A stretch of DNA of 15,749 nt from Gammaproteobacteria bacterium (GCA_011052285.1 DRJH01000400.1:1-15749), one strand, 5' to 3'; positions 1-8,084 are shown, numbered from the stretch's first letter. Program-made: numbers and translations. Notes: generated by a model not told the origin, from the letters alone.

Positions 1-2
1 CT

Positions 3-680
3 AATTCTGCCGTATTGATGACCCAGTGGTGGCCCTTTCTGTTGGCCAGTATTGCAACCTACAGCCTACTGCCTCGCCTGCTGTCGATACTGATCGCCAG
101 CTGGCGTCTGCGACGCTGCCTACAGCAACAATTGCTGCATTCAAACGCTGCCCAACACCTGTTACAACTGCTCGGTAGCGATTCCATCAGTACCCGTTCA
201 CCTGCAGCAGAGACCATGCCGCTACAACGTGAAGCTGTTGATTCACCAATCCCCGGTGTCAACCAACTGCCTGATTCCTGCCACCAGGCCATCCTCATCA
301 ACTGGTCGGCTGCCGATAAATTCGCAGCGAAATCCCTGGAGCAATTTCGACAACAGCGCAACTTGGCCATTGTTGGTGAATTTGCTGCAGGAGGTCAGGT
401 CACACCGACTCAGGAGCAGCAAATTCCCAGCAAAATCCTTGCACTGGCCAGTGATCTTATCTGGCTACGCGTCAAGGCCTGGGAACCACCCTTGCAGGAA
501 CACCGGCACTTTCTACTGCAGTTACGTGAAACGGTTGGCAGGCAAATGCCATTGCTGGTCACACTGATTGGACTGCCAGACAGTAACAGTCGGCAGGACA
601 GACAAATCTGGGAGCAGGTGCTCGGCAAGTTACATGACCGGTCGATGTATTGCCAGTTTGTGATCGGCCAGATACCATGA
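3..680 (+). CDS. DUF2868-like membrane protein, 3' part (5' end outside window)
   Basis: The reading frame is open to the left edge (codons before the TTG at 15 and ATG at 18 are all sense), so this is the C-terminal part of a longer protein and not a gene starting here. The visible part begins with a hydrophobic stretch (about WWPFLLASIATYSLLPRLLS) that looks like a membrane segment, followed by a basic, Gln/Leu-rich region and a soluble domain of about 130 residues. Its stop overlaps the start of the next gene (ATGA at 677-680), so the two are probably translationally coupled. From family knowledge, DUF2868 proteins are often found directly upstream of DUF3482 GTPases, and the position, the single membrane region and the coupling fit that pairing. 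No catalytic motif is visible. The function is unknown; a membrane partner for the GTPase is a reasonable inference. The family assignment rests mainly on context. Confidence 0.72.
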   Translation, partial: NSAVLMTQWWPFLLASIATYSLLPRLLSILIASWRLRRCLQQQLLHSNAAQHLLQLLGSDSISTRSPAAETMPLQREAVDSPIPGVNQLPDSCHQAILINWSAADKFAAKSLEQFRQQRNLAIVGEFAAGGQVTPTQEQQIPSKILALASDLIWLRVKAWEPPLQEHRHFLLQLRETVGRQMPLLVTLIGLPDSNSRQDRQIWEQVLGKLHDRSMYCQFVIGQIP

Positions 681-2053
681 AACCGCCCCGTTTTGCCGTC
701 GTCGGCCATCCCAATAAGGGCAAGAGCAGTATTGTTGCCACTCTGGCCAGGGATAATTCCATACAGGTCAGCCCGATACCCGGCACCACGGTCACCACAC
801 GTTGTTTTCCCATGCAAGTGGATGGTGAAACCCTGTACGAGCTCTATGACACACCAGGATTCCAGCAAGCTCGCTACGTTCTGGACTGGCTACAGCAACA
901 CGCTGGTAGTGCTGCCGAACGACCAGGAATATTGCGTCAGTTCCTGGAGAAATACCGTGATAGCCAGTCATTTCGTGATGAATGTGCCCTGCTGACACCC
1001 ATTGTCGCAGGTGCCGGCATCCTCTACGTGGTTGATGGCTCCAGACCTTACGGTACTGAATACGAAGCCGAAATGGAAATTCTTCGCTGGTCAGGCCAAC
1101 CCAGTATGGCTCTGATTAACAGTACCGGAGCCGGTGATTACAGCAGCCAGTGGAAAGATGCTCTGAGTCAGTATTTTCGTATTGTCCGAAGTTTCAATGC
1201 CCACGAAGCACCACTACAGCAGCACCTGGATTTGTTGCGAGCCTTTGCTGAACTCGAAGAATCGTGGCGCCAGCCCTTGCAGCTGGCAATTTCATATTTA
1301 CAACAACAGCGCCAGCAGCGACTACAGCAAAGTGCCGCAGCCATCACCGGCCAGTTGGCTGCAATGCTCTCATTGCGGCTGGAACAAGTGATCGATGAGG
1401 ACACTGATGAAACCTTTGTAAAGGAGGCTTTACAGCTACGTTTTCGTAACCGACTGCATCAGCTGGAACAGGAAGGACGGCAATTTATTGAGAATTTATA
1501 CGAACACCCGGGTTTGTCGCGTCACGAGTCAGAACTCAGTCTACTCAATGACGATCTTTTCAGTGAGCAGGTCTGGCTGCGCTTTGGCCTGACCCGAGGA
1601 CAACTGGCCACCGCCAGTGCCGGGGCCGGAAGTATTGCCGGAGCCGGTCTCGATGCCGCATTGGGTGGTGCATCCATGCTACTGTGGACCGGAGTCGGGG
1701 CTGTGGCCGGTGCGGTAAGTGGCTTGCTCCTGCATCGCCATGGCCTGGAGATAACCCCACAGCGTGACCCACGGGGTGAACCACTTTTTCGACTGGGACC
1801 CGTGAGCGCTGACAACTTCGGTTTCGTCATCCTCGGCCGTGCTCTGACCCACCACCAGTTCGTCAGCCACCGCAATCATGCCATCCGCGACCCACTGACT
1901 ATCAGCCAAATTAGCCAGCCCTTTCAGGTTGGTGCCCTATCCCAGTCACAAAGACGACAGTTAATCCGGAATTTTCGGCAACTACGGGGTGGTAAGTCGG
2001 CAAAGAAAATACCTGGGTTACTTCTGGACTTACTACAGGCGCAAGAAGCTTGA
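677..2053 (+). CDS. GTPase with C-terminal DUF3482-type domain
   Basis: A 458-residue P-loop GTPase. The N-terminal G domain shows the P-loop GHPNKGKSS at residues 10-18, a PGTT switch-I-like element at 35-38, and the DTPGF G3 motif at 58-62. The base-recognition G4 motif is not NKxD: the equivalent stretch is LINSTGAGDY (about 146-155), seen as similar variants in this family. The C-terminal part is rich in Gln/Leu helices (about 200-300). It then has a Gly/Ala-rich hydrophobic segment (about 308-355, GAGSIAGAGLDAALGG and onward) that could insert in or lie against a membrane. I chose ATG 677 over the upstream TTG at 650 because the protein then starts MKPPRFAVVG, right at the first strand of the G domain, and overlaps the preceding stop as ATGA. 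It is probably the last gene of its operon. The cellular role is not established; it resembles Era/EngA-like and YcjX-like GTPases only in the G domain. Confidence 0.85.
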   Translation: MKPPRFAVVGHPNKGKSSIVATLARDNSIQVSPIPGTTVTTRCFPMQVDGETLYELYDTPGFQQARYVLDWLQQHAGSAAERPGILRQFLEKYRDSQSFRDECALLTPIVAGAGILYVVDGSRPYGTEYEAEMEILRWSGQPSMALINSTGAGDYSSQWKDALSQYFRIVRSFNAHEAPLQQHLDLLRAFAELEESWRQPLQLAISYLQQQRQQRLQQSAAAITGQLAAMLSLRLEQVIDEDTDETFVKEALQLRFRNRLHQLEQEGRQFIENLYEHPGLSRHESELSLLNDDLFSEQVWLRFGLTRGQLATASAGAGSIAGAGLDAALGGASMLLWTGVGAVAGAVSGLLLHRHGLEITPQRDPRGEPLFRLGPVSADNFGFVILGRALTHHQFVSHRNHAIRDPLTISQISQPFQVGALSQSQRRQLIRNFRQLRGGKSAKKIPGLLLDLLQAQEA

Positions 2054-2155
2054 AAGCTCTACAAGTTACCGTCGTGGATACATATTTCTGAAAACCAATA
2101 GAGACCTTGCGGATTTGCAGGGCTGCTCTCAACTCGCCCTGGCTGGGGTAGCAGG

Positions 2156-2225
2156 CTGTCCGGGATCAGGGAGCGAAAGTGCTGGTTTAGCAGCAACAAA
2201 CCGCTCGGCTTCTATTCCCGGACAG
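2156..2225. repeat. Nested inverted repeat (possible MITE-like remnant or structured element)
   Basis: A perfect 10-bp inverted repeat, CTGTCCGGGA at 2156-2165 and TCCCGGACAG at 2216-2225, encloses two further nested arm pairs: GAGC(G) at 2171-2175 with (C)GCTC at 2202-2206, and GGTTT at 2184-2188 with AAACC at 2198-2202 (the arms share base 2202). Together they would fold into one imperfect long hairpin. It lies about 100 bp after the GTPase stop and has no following T-run, so it does not look like a simple terminator. It could be a short non-autonomous transposable element, the fused ends of a deleted insertion sequence, or an RNA structure in the GTPase transcript. I see no clear target-site duplication. 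Confidence 0.5.
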
Positions 2226-2520
2226 TCTCTTAGTGAATTAATTGTGAAATATTGTTCGAATAATTTGAATGAATTTGCAAATAATTGTCCAAATAAACCT
2301 ATATTAATGATGGGATCCATAAGCCGATAGCCTGAATGCTCAGGATATACCAGTTCGAATCAATGATCACACGGCATTAAAATATGAACTCATGGCTGCT
2401 ATAAGCTGTCCCTTAGCAATAAAACCTCAATAAATCATTGTAATATATATTTAAATTCTCAAATTATTTTTCATTAAATATGCTACAAAAACAAAAAACA
2501 ACTTCCTTTCTACATAATTC
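2226..2520. other. AT-rich stretch without a recognisable gene
   Basis: Together with 2054-2155 this forms a gap of over 400 bases between the GTPase and the porin remnant. The segment is visibly richer in A and T than the coding sequence on either side, with runs such as AATATATATTTAAATT near 2440-2455. The composition changes abruptly at about 2520, where recognisable porin sequence begins. No reading frame here resembles a known protein and I see no convincing promoter with correct spacing. It may be DNA left by an insertion or deletion that removed the front of the porin gene. Confidence 0.5.
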
Positions 2521-2827
2521 AGGCTTCAACCTGACCCTATCCGGTGGTAGCCGGGATCCTGACACCGGACCCACTGCCGATAATTATTACGTCAAAGTAG
2601 GTTATAAAACCGGCAAGCATGCGGTCTCGGTGGATTACGGTGAAACCAGTGACCTGGCCGTGCTGGGTGATACCGCCAGTGCCTGGACCGCAGCTTATGT
2701 CTACAATCTCTATAAGGGCGTGCAGCTCTATGGCGCAGTACGGGTCTTTAGTCTGGATCGGACCGGTGGTTTGCCGGTCGAAGACGTCACTGCCGCATTG
2801 TTCGGCGCCCGCGTAAAATTCATGTAA
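2480..2827 (+). pseudogene. Truncated outer-membrane porin, C-terminal fragment only
   Basis: The open frame has 115 codons, but only the part from about 2522 (GFNLTLSGG) to the end looks like porin. It shows alternating hydrophobic/polar beta-strands separated by short turns (NYYVKVGYKTGKHAVSVDYG, then WTAAYVYNLYKGVQLYGAVR) and ends GARVKFM, close to the strand and aromatic end typical of Gram-negative 16-strand porins. Such porins are normally 300-400 residues with a signal peptide; here about 70% is missing and there is no signal sequence. The ATG at 2480 lies in AT-rich DNA with no Shine-Dalgarno sequence, so the fragment is probably not translated. No other frame upstream carries the missing part. 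The following lipoprotein gene starts 25 nt after the stop and may once have shared its transcript. An alternative is a small beta-barrel protein, but the lack of an export signal argues against it. Confidence 0.75.
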
Positions 2828-2839
2828 TGCGTGACTCAC

Positions 2840-2845
2840 GGAGGG
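2840..2845 (+). promoter_or_regulatory. Ribosome binding site deciding a GTG start
   Basis: GGAGGG lies 7 nt before the GTG at 2853. This strong Shine-Dalgarno sequence supports the GTG as the true start of the lipoprotein gene. Confidence 0.8.
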
Positions 2846-2852
2846 AAAAATT

Positions 2853-3182
2853 GTGAAACCACTTCCAAAAACCTGGCTGCTGGTACCTCTGCTGATTGCT
2901 GTCGCTGGCTGCAGTACCGGCCGCAGTTTTGAGTATCGGCGCGTCGATGAAATACCCGCTGGCCCAGGTTTGTTCTCGAACACCAATGACGGCTATGATC
3001 TGCTGCAACGTTCGGGACAAAAAAAGGATGTAGCCTCCGCAATTCCCCCCTCGCAACTGAAAGAGTTCAAGGCCTTTAAAGAATGGCAGCAACGTAAGGC
3101 CGGCTCCCAGGCTGACATCGATTTCAAGCAATGGCAGGAATGGCAAACCTACCGCGCCTGGAAGAAGCAACAGCAGCAGTAG
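2853..3182 (+). CDS. Small outer-membrane lipoprotein with Trp/Lys/Gln-rich tail
   Basis: A 109-residue protein starting with GTG. The N-terminus is a lipoprotein signal: basic start, hydrophobic core (WLLVPLLIAVAG) and lipobox V-A-G-C with the lipidated cysteine at residue 20. Residue +2 is Ser, which by the usual rule sends it to the outer membrane. The mature part has a polar stretch and then a charged helical tail with two related eight-residue units, FKAFKEWQ (72-79) and FKQWQEWQ (91-98), followed by RAWKKQQQQ. The tail could form a coiled coil or bind an anionic partner such as peptidoglycan or nucleic acid; that is inference. I do not recognise a named family. It follows the porin remnant by 25 nt and is closed by the terminator at 3206. 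If the porin promoter was lost with the porin front, expression now depends on an unidentified promoter. Confidence 0.85.
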   Translation: MKPLPKTWLLVPLLIAVAGCSTGRSFEYRRVDEIPAGPGLFSNTNDGYDLLQRSGQKKDVASAIPPSQLKEFKAFKEWQQRKAGSQADIDFKQWQEWQTYRAWKKQQQQ

Positions 3183-3205
3183 CTGCAAATCTCCTTCGAT
3201 TCTTC

Positions 3206-3231
3206 AGCCCGCCTTTGGCGGGCTTTTTTTT
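3206..3231 (+). terminator. Rho-independent terminator
   Basis: A perfect 8-bp stem, AGCCCGCC (3206-3213) and GGCGGGCT (3217-3224), with a TTT loop is followed by an unbroken run of T to 3231. It ends the lipoprotein transcript and stops + strand transcription 2 bp before the stop codon of the convergent gdhB. Read on the - strand the stem is followed by GAAGAATCG, with no T-run, so it should not terminate gdhB efficiently. Confidence 0.95.
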
Positions 3232-3233
3232 CG

Positions 3234-6200
3234 TCAGGATGGTACCGTTGATGAACTACCAACCAGGATGTTCAGTTCATTCAGGGCCACAGACAGCATG
3301 GCAAAATCCACGGCCGTACCGGAGTGTAGGGCCTTCATCAATTGCCGAAATCGTTGATGCGCTGTGGGTACAGAAGTAATCCAGTTATCGACCGTCTGGC
3401 GGGTGGTTTTACCAGGCCGGAAATTCAACACCTCACATGCCAGTTGTCGCTGTTGTAAATTGAGGCTATGGCGCAATGCATTGCGGGCCAGCAAATGCCA
3501 ATAACTATCGTCCGGTAACTGGGCGATTCTGTCGCGCACCCATAACAGATCAAAATGAGCCCCCAGGTAATAGTAAACACTGGCTACAACCAGTGGATCC
3601 GCCTCGGTTAATGCGGTAACTTCGACGATATCCATGGCTTGTGACATGGGAATAACGGCAGCAATTTTCTCCGCCAGTAGCTTGTCGACCCCGGCATGGG
3701 TGAATTTACTAACCCGCTGCTTATGCAGGCTTTTATGTTGGCTGGATAATGGCTTTGGCATCGCCTTCCACAAGGATTGTATACCAGGCCGAAAAGTGGC
3801 AATGGTCTCCTTGATATCCAGATTGCCACGCCGATTCTGTAGCAACCAGAGGCTGCAACGCTCTACCAACCCGTTTAACATAGCGAATAACTGATACTGT
3901 GTAGTGGTGGGTATTTTATTATCCAGAGTCTCCAGTTCCCGGGTTACTGCTTTAAGGCCCACAATCTCCCGAGACACCATATAGGCACGAGCGATATCCG
4001 CTGTATCACTACCCGTCAATTCATGTACCCGGAAAACAAAACTCGGCCCCATGCTATTGACCATACTGTTGACAACTCGTGTTGCGATAATCTCCCTGTG
4101 CAGCCGATGTGAAGGCATTTGTTTCACATATTTCTTGCGCAACAAAGGTGGGAAATACTCCACCAGCTCTGTGAATAACCCCGAATCCTCGGTGAAATCA
4201 GACTGTAGTAGCTCATCAAAACCGGTCATTTTGCTATAGGAACAAAGGATCGACAATTCCGGCAGTGTCAACCCGTGGTTTTGTGCCCTACGATGATACA
4301 ACTCTTTGTCCCCCGGCATCGACTCGATTTGTCGATCCAGCAACCCTTTGCGCTCAAGATACGTCAGATAACGTTGGTGCTCGTCAAGCATCACTGCGGA
4401 TTGAGCCGCAATGATAGAAATAGATTGGGTTTGTTCGTAGTTATCGCGCAGTACCAACCGTGCCACGTCATCGGTCATCTCTTCGAGCGTTTCATTGCGC
4501 TGCTTGAGGGTCATATCGCCGTTGGCGACCACCTGGTTGAGCAGGATCTTAATATTCACCTCGTGATCCGAGCAATCCACCCCTGCCGAATTGTCAATAG
4601 AGTCGGTATAACATAAACCGCCGGCCATCGCATACTCGATTCGACCAAGCTGGGTTACCCCAAGATTACCACCCTCTCCAAGCACCTTGCAGCGCAGCTC
4701 TCCCCCATCAACACGCAAGCCATCATTGGCTCGATCACTGGCCTGGGCATGGCTTTCCTGAGCCGATTTGATATAGGTACCAATACCACCGTTCCAAAGC
4801 AGATCTACCGGCGCCATTAACATGGTATGGATCAGTTCGGTGGGCGTCAGCCGCTCCTCAGAAATCTGTAGTACCTCTCTGGCCTCTGGTGACAGATCAA
4901 TGAATTTAGCACTGCGCGCATAAACACCACCACCTTTGGATATTAGCTTGCTGTTGTAATCACTCCAGCCTGAGCGCGGCAGAGCAAATAAACGTTCACG
5001 CTCAGCAAAACTGGTCTTCGGGTTCGGCTTAGGGTCGAAAAAAATATGCAGGTGATTAAAGGCACCCAGCAATTTGATGTGCTGGGACAATAGCATACCG
5101 TTGCCGAACACATCGCCGGACATATCGCCGATACCCACGACAGTAAAATCTGTGGTTTGGATATTAGTCCCAAGCTCACGAAAATGGCGCTTTACCGATT
5201 CCCAGGCACCGCGTGCCGTAATACCCATTTTTTTATGGTCATAGCCGACCGAACCACCAGAGGCAAAAGCATCACTGAGCCAATAGCCATACTCATCGGC
5301 AACACCGTTGGCAATATCGGAAAAGGTGGCAGTTCCTTTATCAGCAGCCACCACAAAATAGGGATCATCCCCATCATGGCGAACCAGGGTTTTGGGGGGA
5401 ATGACTTTGCCCGCCTTGAGATTGTCGGTCAGATCCAGCATGCCGCGCATGAAGTTTTTGTAACAGTAAATCACTTCCTGCATCAACGTCTCACGATCAC
5501 CCCCTACAGGCAGTTGTTTGGGTACAAAACCCCCTTTGGAACCAACAGGAACGATAACGGCATTTTTCACCCGTTGCGCCTTGGCCAGACCAAGGATTTC
5601 CGTACGGAAATCTTCCGGTCGATCCGACCAGCGGATACCACCACGAGCCACCGGTCCACCACGCAGATGCACTGCGGCGAAACGAGGTGAAGAGACCATG
5701 ATCTCAAATTGTGGGCGTGGTTCCGGCATATTCACGATTTGGGTCGGATCCAGTTTCATCGACAAATAGGGCCGGTACTCACCCGCTGCACTCTGTAGAT
5801 AAAAGCTGGTCCGGGTTGTAGATTGGATTAAATTGAGAAAGCGACGCAAAATCCGGTCTTCATCCAGGTTGGCGACCTCATCGAGCAGGCGTTGTATCGT
5901 CTCGAGTACCTGTTCTGGACTCCGGGACTCTTTGCCTGGCCTGGATGGATCAAAGCGTAAGTGAAACAGAGCGATCAACTGGCGTACCATGTGCGGATTT
6001 CTGACCAGTGTCTGGGCCATATAGACTATGGAAAAATTACTGCGGATCTGTCGCAGATATTCGGCATAGGTGCGGAAAATTGCTGTTTCCCGCCAGCTCA
6101 GCCCGGCACCCAGCACCAACTGGTTGAAGCCGTCATTTTCAGCTGTGCCATTCCAGATATGAGCCAAGGCATCTTGAAGGAGTCCTTCGATCTGGTCAAA

Positions 6201-8072
6201 ATCAAGCATGTCGGGGAATGTCGTGGTCATGGTGAAATCATGAATCCACAGACGTTGACGATCCGTTGCCTTGATCTTGTGCGGTCGCTCACCCATGACC
6301 TTCAAACCCATATTTTCAATCACCGGCAGAATATTGGTCAAGGCAATGGGTTGCCCCACCGCATACAGCTTGAGTCGGTACTGCTCTCCCGATTCCAATA
6401 CAGGACGGTAGAAATGGATTCCCAGCTGACCATCCGCATAGACCTTCTCCATCAGCTCGATATCAAAACCTGCGGTACGGGCTGAATAATCTTCGCGATA
6501 ATCACCACGAAACGCATTGCCGTAGATACTGATGTAATAATTTCCTCTTTCCTCGCCATACATCTCGATCAAGGCATCCTGGAGCTGGTCACCCCAGGTG
6601 TAGGCAGCCTCAACCACCCGCTTTTCGATTTCCAGTGGTTCAAGTTTGGGCTCGGTGCCGGTGGTGGCACGAACGATATAGTGTACACAAGCCAAAACGG
6701 ACTCACTGAAATGAGCATCAAATTCCACAGATTGGCCGCGTAGTGTATCCATTAAAACAGCCTGAACCTTGAGCCGGAGTTCACGGTTATAACGCTCACG
6801 CGGCACATAGACCAGGCAGGAATAAAAGCGCCCGAAGCGGTCGTGATTAATAAAAACCCGAATTCGCTGCCGCTCCTGTAAGTCCAATATACCCATAACG
6901 ATATCGAGCAAGGGTCCGTCGGCAATCTGAAAAAGATCGTCTCGTGGAAATACTTCAATAATATTCTGTAGCGCCTTGCTGTCGTGACTATTGGGGAGCA
7001 AGCCACAGTTTTTGATCACTCGCTCAACTTTGTGTCTGAGCAAAGGAATATCACGGGTGGCCCGGTTGTAGGCGGCGGAGGAAAACAGACCGAGAAAGCA
7101 GTGTTCCCCCAGGACCTGCTTCTTGTCATTAAAAAATTTGATGCTGATAAAATCCATATAGGCTGGCCGATGAATTGTCGACAAGGCATCTGCCTTGGTT
7201 ACAATCAAAGGCGCGGTATCTCTTTGATAGGCTGCAGAATGCGTGGGTAAAATACCAGCCAGTGGCGTACCCTCCTGCTCACCGCGCAGAATTCCGAGGC
7301 CACTGTCGGGCTTGTATTCATAACTGTAGTGACCCTTATCATGGCCACTAACCAGGTGTTGGCAATAACCCAGCAGGGTGAAATGATCGGCTTCAATCCA
7401 TTGCAGAAAGGCCTCGCATTCTTCCCGATCGGCCTTGCTAACTGGAGAATTGACCGAATCGAGATCATGAGTAATTACCAGCAGCTGCTGGCGCATCGCC
7501 TGCCAATCCTGGCTGGCCTTCCTGACATCCCTAACCACGTCCAACACATCCTGTTCCAATCTTTCCAGAACCTTCGCGTCGGTCTGGCGGTCAACCTCGA
7601 AATGCATGATCGATTCGCTGCTACTGCCCTGTTCTGCTTCGGTAAGGGATTTTTGTAAACGGCCCTTCTTAGTCCTTATTACCTGTAATACCGGATGAAT
7701 GGTCAGGTGAATGGTTAAGCCATGGCGATTAAGTACCATGGATACGGAATCAATCAGAAACGGCAGATCGTCGGTGACAATTTCCAGCACCGTGTGGGTT
7801 GATTGCCATGCATGTTTTTCGAATTGTGGATTATAGGTACGAACACAAGTTTCGCCCACTGTGCGCTGCTGTATCAGCTGCCAATGACTGAGTACAGCTC
7901 CCTTGAGGTTTTCAGTCGTCAACCGCACCAGGTCTTCATAGCCGACGCGCTGATAATAGAGTCGAATGAACTGATCCAGTCCTTTGTCACTTTGCTCAGG
8001 AAATTGTTCGGCACACTCTGTGACCAAGCGACTTATTAATTCCTGACTCTGTTCATTTCTCGATAAAGGCAT
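3234..8072 (-). CDS. gdhB: NAD-specific glutamate dehydrogenase, large (180-kDa) type
   Basis: A 1612-residue protein that catalyses oxidative deamination of L-glutamate to 2-oxoglutarate and ammonium with NAD+ in the cytoplasm, a catabolic role. Its length matches the large bacterial GDH family (Bac_GDH; Pseudomonas GdhB is about 1620). The N-terminal third is regulatory and has ACT-like segments, for example VLEIVTDDLPFLIDSVSMVL at 95-114. The catalytic core contains GGPVARGGIRWSDRPEDFRT and the lysine motif GSKGGF (844-849), then DMSGDVFGNGML near 980-995. The C-terminal part is mostly helical. The open frame continues 85 codons upstream, but I chose ATG 8072: it has a Shine-Dalgarno GGAG 7 nt away, matches the family N-terminus, and avoids overlapping the divergent aacS. 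In Pseudomonas the enzyme is linked to arginine catabolism; whether that holds here cannot be seen. Long frames on the other strand inside it are shadows. Confidence 0.96.
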   Translation of the reverse strand: MPLSRNEQSQELISRLVTECAEQFPEQSDKGLDQFIRLYYQRVGYEDLVRLTTENLKGAVLSHWQLIQQRTVGETCVRTYNPQFEKHAWQSTHTVLEIVTDDLPFLIDSVSMVLNRHGLTIHLTIHPVLQVIRTKKGRLQKSLTEAEQGSSSESIMHFEVDRQTDAKVLERLEQDVLDVVRDVRKASQDWQAMRQQLLVITHDLDSVNSPVSKADREECEAFLQWIEADHFTLLGYCQHLVSGHDKGHYSYEYKPDSGLGILRGEQEGTPLAGILPTHSAAYQRDTAPLIVTKADALSTIHRPAYMDFISIKFFNDKKQVLGEHCFLGLFSSAAYNRATRDIPLLRHKVERVIKNCGLLPNSHDSKALQNIIEVFPRDDLFQIADGPLLDIVMGILDLQERQRIRVFINHDRFGRFYSCLVYVPRERYNRELRLKVQAVLMDTLRGQSVEFDAHFSESVLACVHYIVRATTGTEPKLEPLEIEKRVVEAAYTWGDQLQDALIEMYGEERGNYYISIYGNAFRGDYREDYSARTAGFDIELMEKVYADGQLGIHFYRPVLESGEQYRLKLYAVGQPIALTNILPVIENMGLKVMGERPHKIKATDRQRLWIHDFTMTTTFPDMLDFDQIEGLLQDALAHIWNGTAENDGFNQLVLGAGLSWRETAIFRTYAEYLRQIRSNFSIVYMAQTLVRNPHMVRQLIALFHLRFDPSRPGKESRSPEQVLETIQRLLDEVANLDEDRILRRFLNLIQSTTRTSFYLQSAAGEYRPYLSMKLDPTQIVNMPEPRPQFEIMVSSPRFAAVHLRGGPVARGGIRWSDRPEDFRTEILGLAKAQRVKNAVIVPVGSKGGFVPKQLPVGGDRETLMQEVIYCYKNFMRGMLDLTDNLKAGKVIPPKTLVRHDGDDPYFVVAADKGTATFSDIANGVADEYGYWLSDAFASGGSVGYDHKKMGITARGAWESVKRHFRELGTNIQTTDFTVVGIGDMSGDVFGNGMLLSQHIKLLGAFNHLHIFFDPKPNPKTSFAERERLFALPRSGWSDYNSKLISKGGGVYARSAKFIDLSPEAREVLQISEERLTPTELIHTMLMAPVDLLWNGGIGTYIKSAQESHAQASDRANDGLRVDGGELRCKVLGEGGNLGVTQLGRIEYAMAGGLCYTDSIDNSAGVDCSDHEVNIKILLNQVVANGDMTLKQRNETLEEMTDDVARLVLRDNYEQTQSISIIAAQSAVMLDEHQRYLTYLERKGLLDRQIESMPGDKELYHRRAQNHGLTLPELSILCSYSKMTGFDELLQSDFTEDSGLFTELVEYFPPLLRKKYVKQMPSHRLHREIIATRVVNSMVNSMGPSFVFRVHELTGSDTADIARAYMVSREIVGLKAVTRELETLDNKIPTTTQYQLFAMLNGLVERCSLWLLQNRRGNLDIKETIATFRPGIQSLWKAMPKPLSSQHKSLHKQRVSKFTHAGVDKLLAEKIAAVIPMSQAMDIVEVTALTEADPLVVASVYYYLGAHFDLLWVRDRIAQLPDDSYWHLLARNALRHSLNLQQRQLACEVLNFRPGKTTRQTVDNWITSVPTAHQRFRQLMKALHSGTAVDFAMLSVALNELNILVGSSSTVPS

Positions 8073-8079
8073 CCGCTTT

Positions 8080-8084
8080 CTCCG
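8080..8084 (-). promoter_or_regulatory. Ribosome binding site deciding the gdhB start
   Basis: On the - strand, CGGAG lies 7 nt before the ATG at 8072. It supports this start over the in-frame upstream codons that reach into aacS. Confidence 0.75.

Noticed and set aside
650..676. TTG start for the GTPase at 650
   Set aside because: It adds nine residues ahead of the G domain without a ribosome site; the ATG at 677 in the ATGA overlap fits better.
410..868. 152-codon - strand frame across the DUF2868-like gene and the GTPase start
   Set aside because: It is antisense to two overlapping, well-formed genes and its protein resembles nothing recognisable.
2156..2225. Integron attC site
   Set aside because: The nested arms suggested it, but I see no RYYYAAC/GTTRRRY core-site pair in the right places and no cassette or integrase.
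1989..2330. 113-codon + strand frame running out of the GTPase end
   Set aside because: Its first part is out-of-frame GTPase sequence and the remainder covers the nested repeat; there is no ribosome site or family likeness.
2537..2986. 149-codon - strand frame over the porin remnant and the lipoprotein gene
   Set aside because: It is a shadow of the + strand coding frames; the porin and lipoprotein signatures are clear on the + strand.
5157..6485. Long + strand open frames inside gdhB (177 codons at 5157-5690 and 174 codons at 5961-6485)
   Set aside because: They lie wholly inside the well-supported gdhB gene on the other strand, have no family resemblance, and their composition is that of a reversed coding frame.
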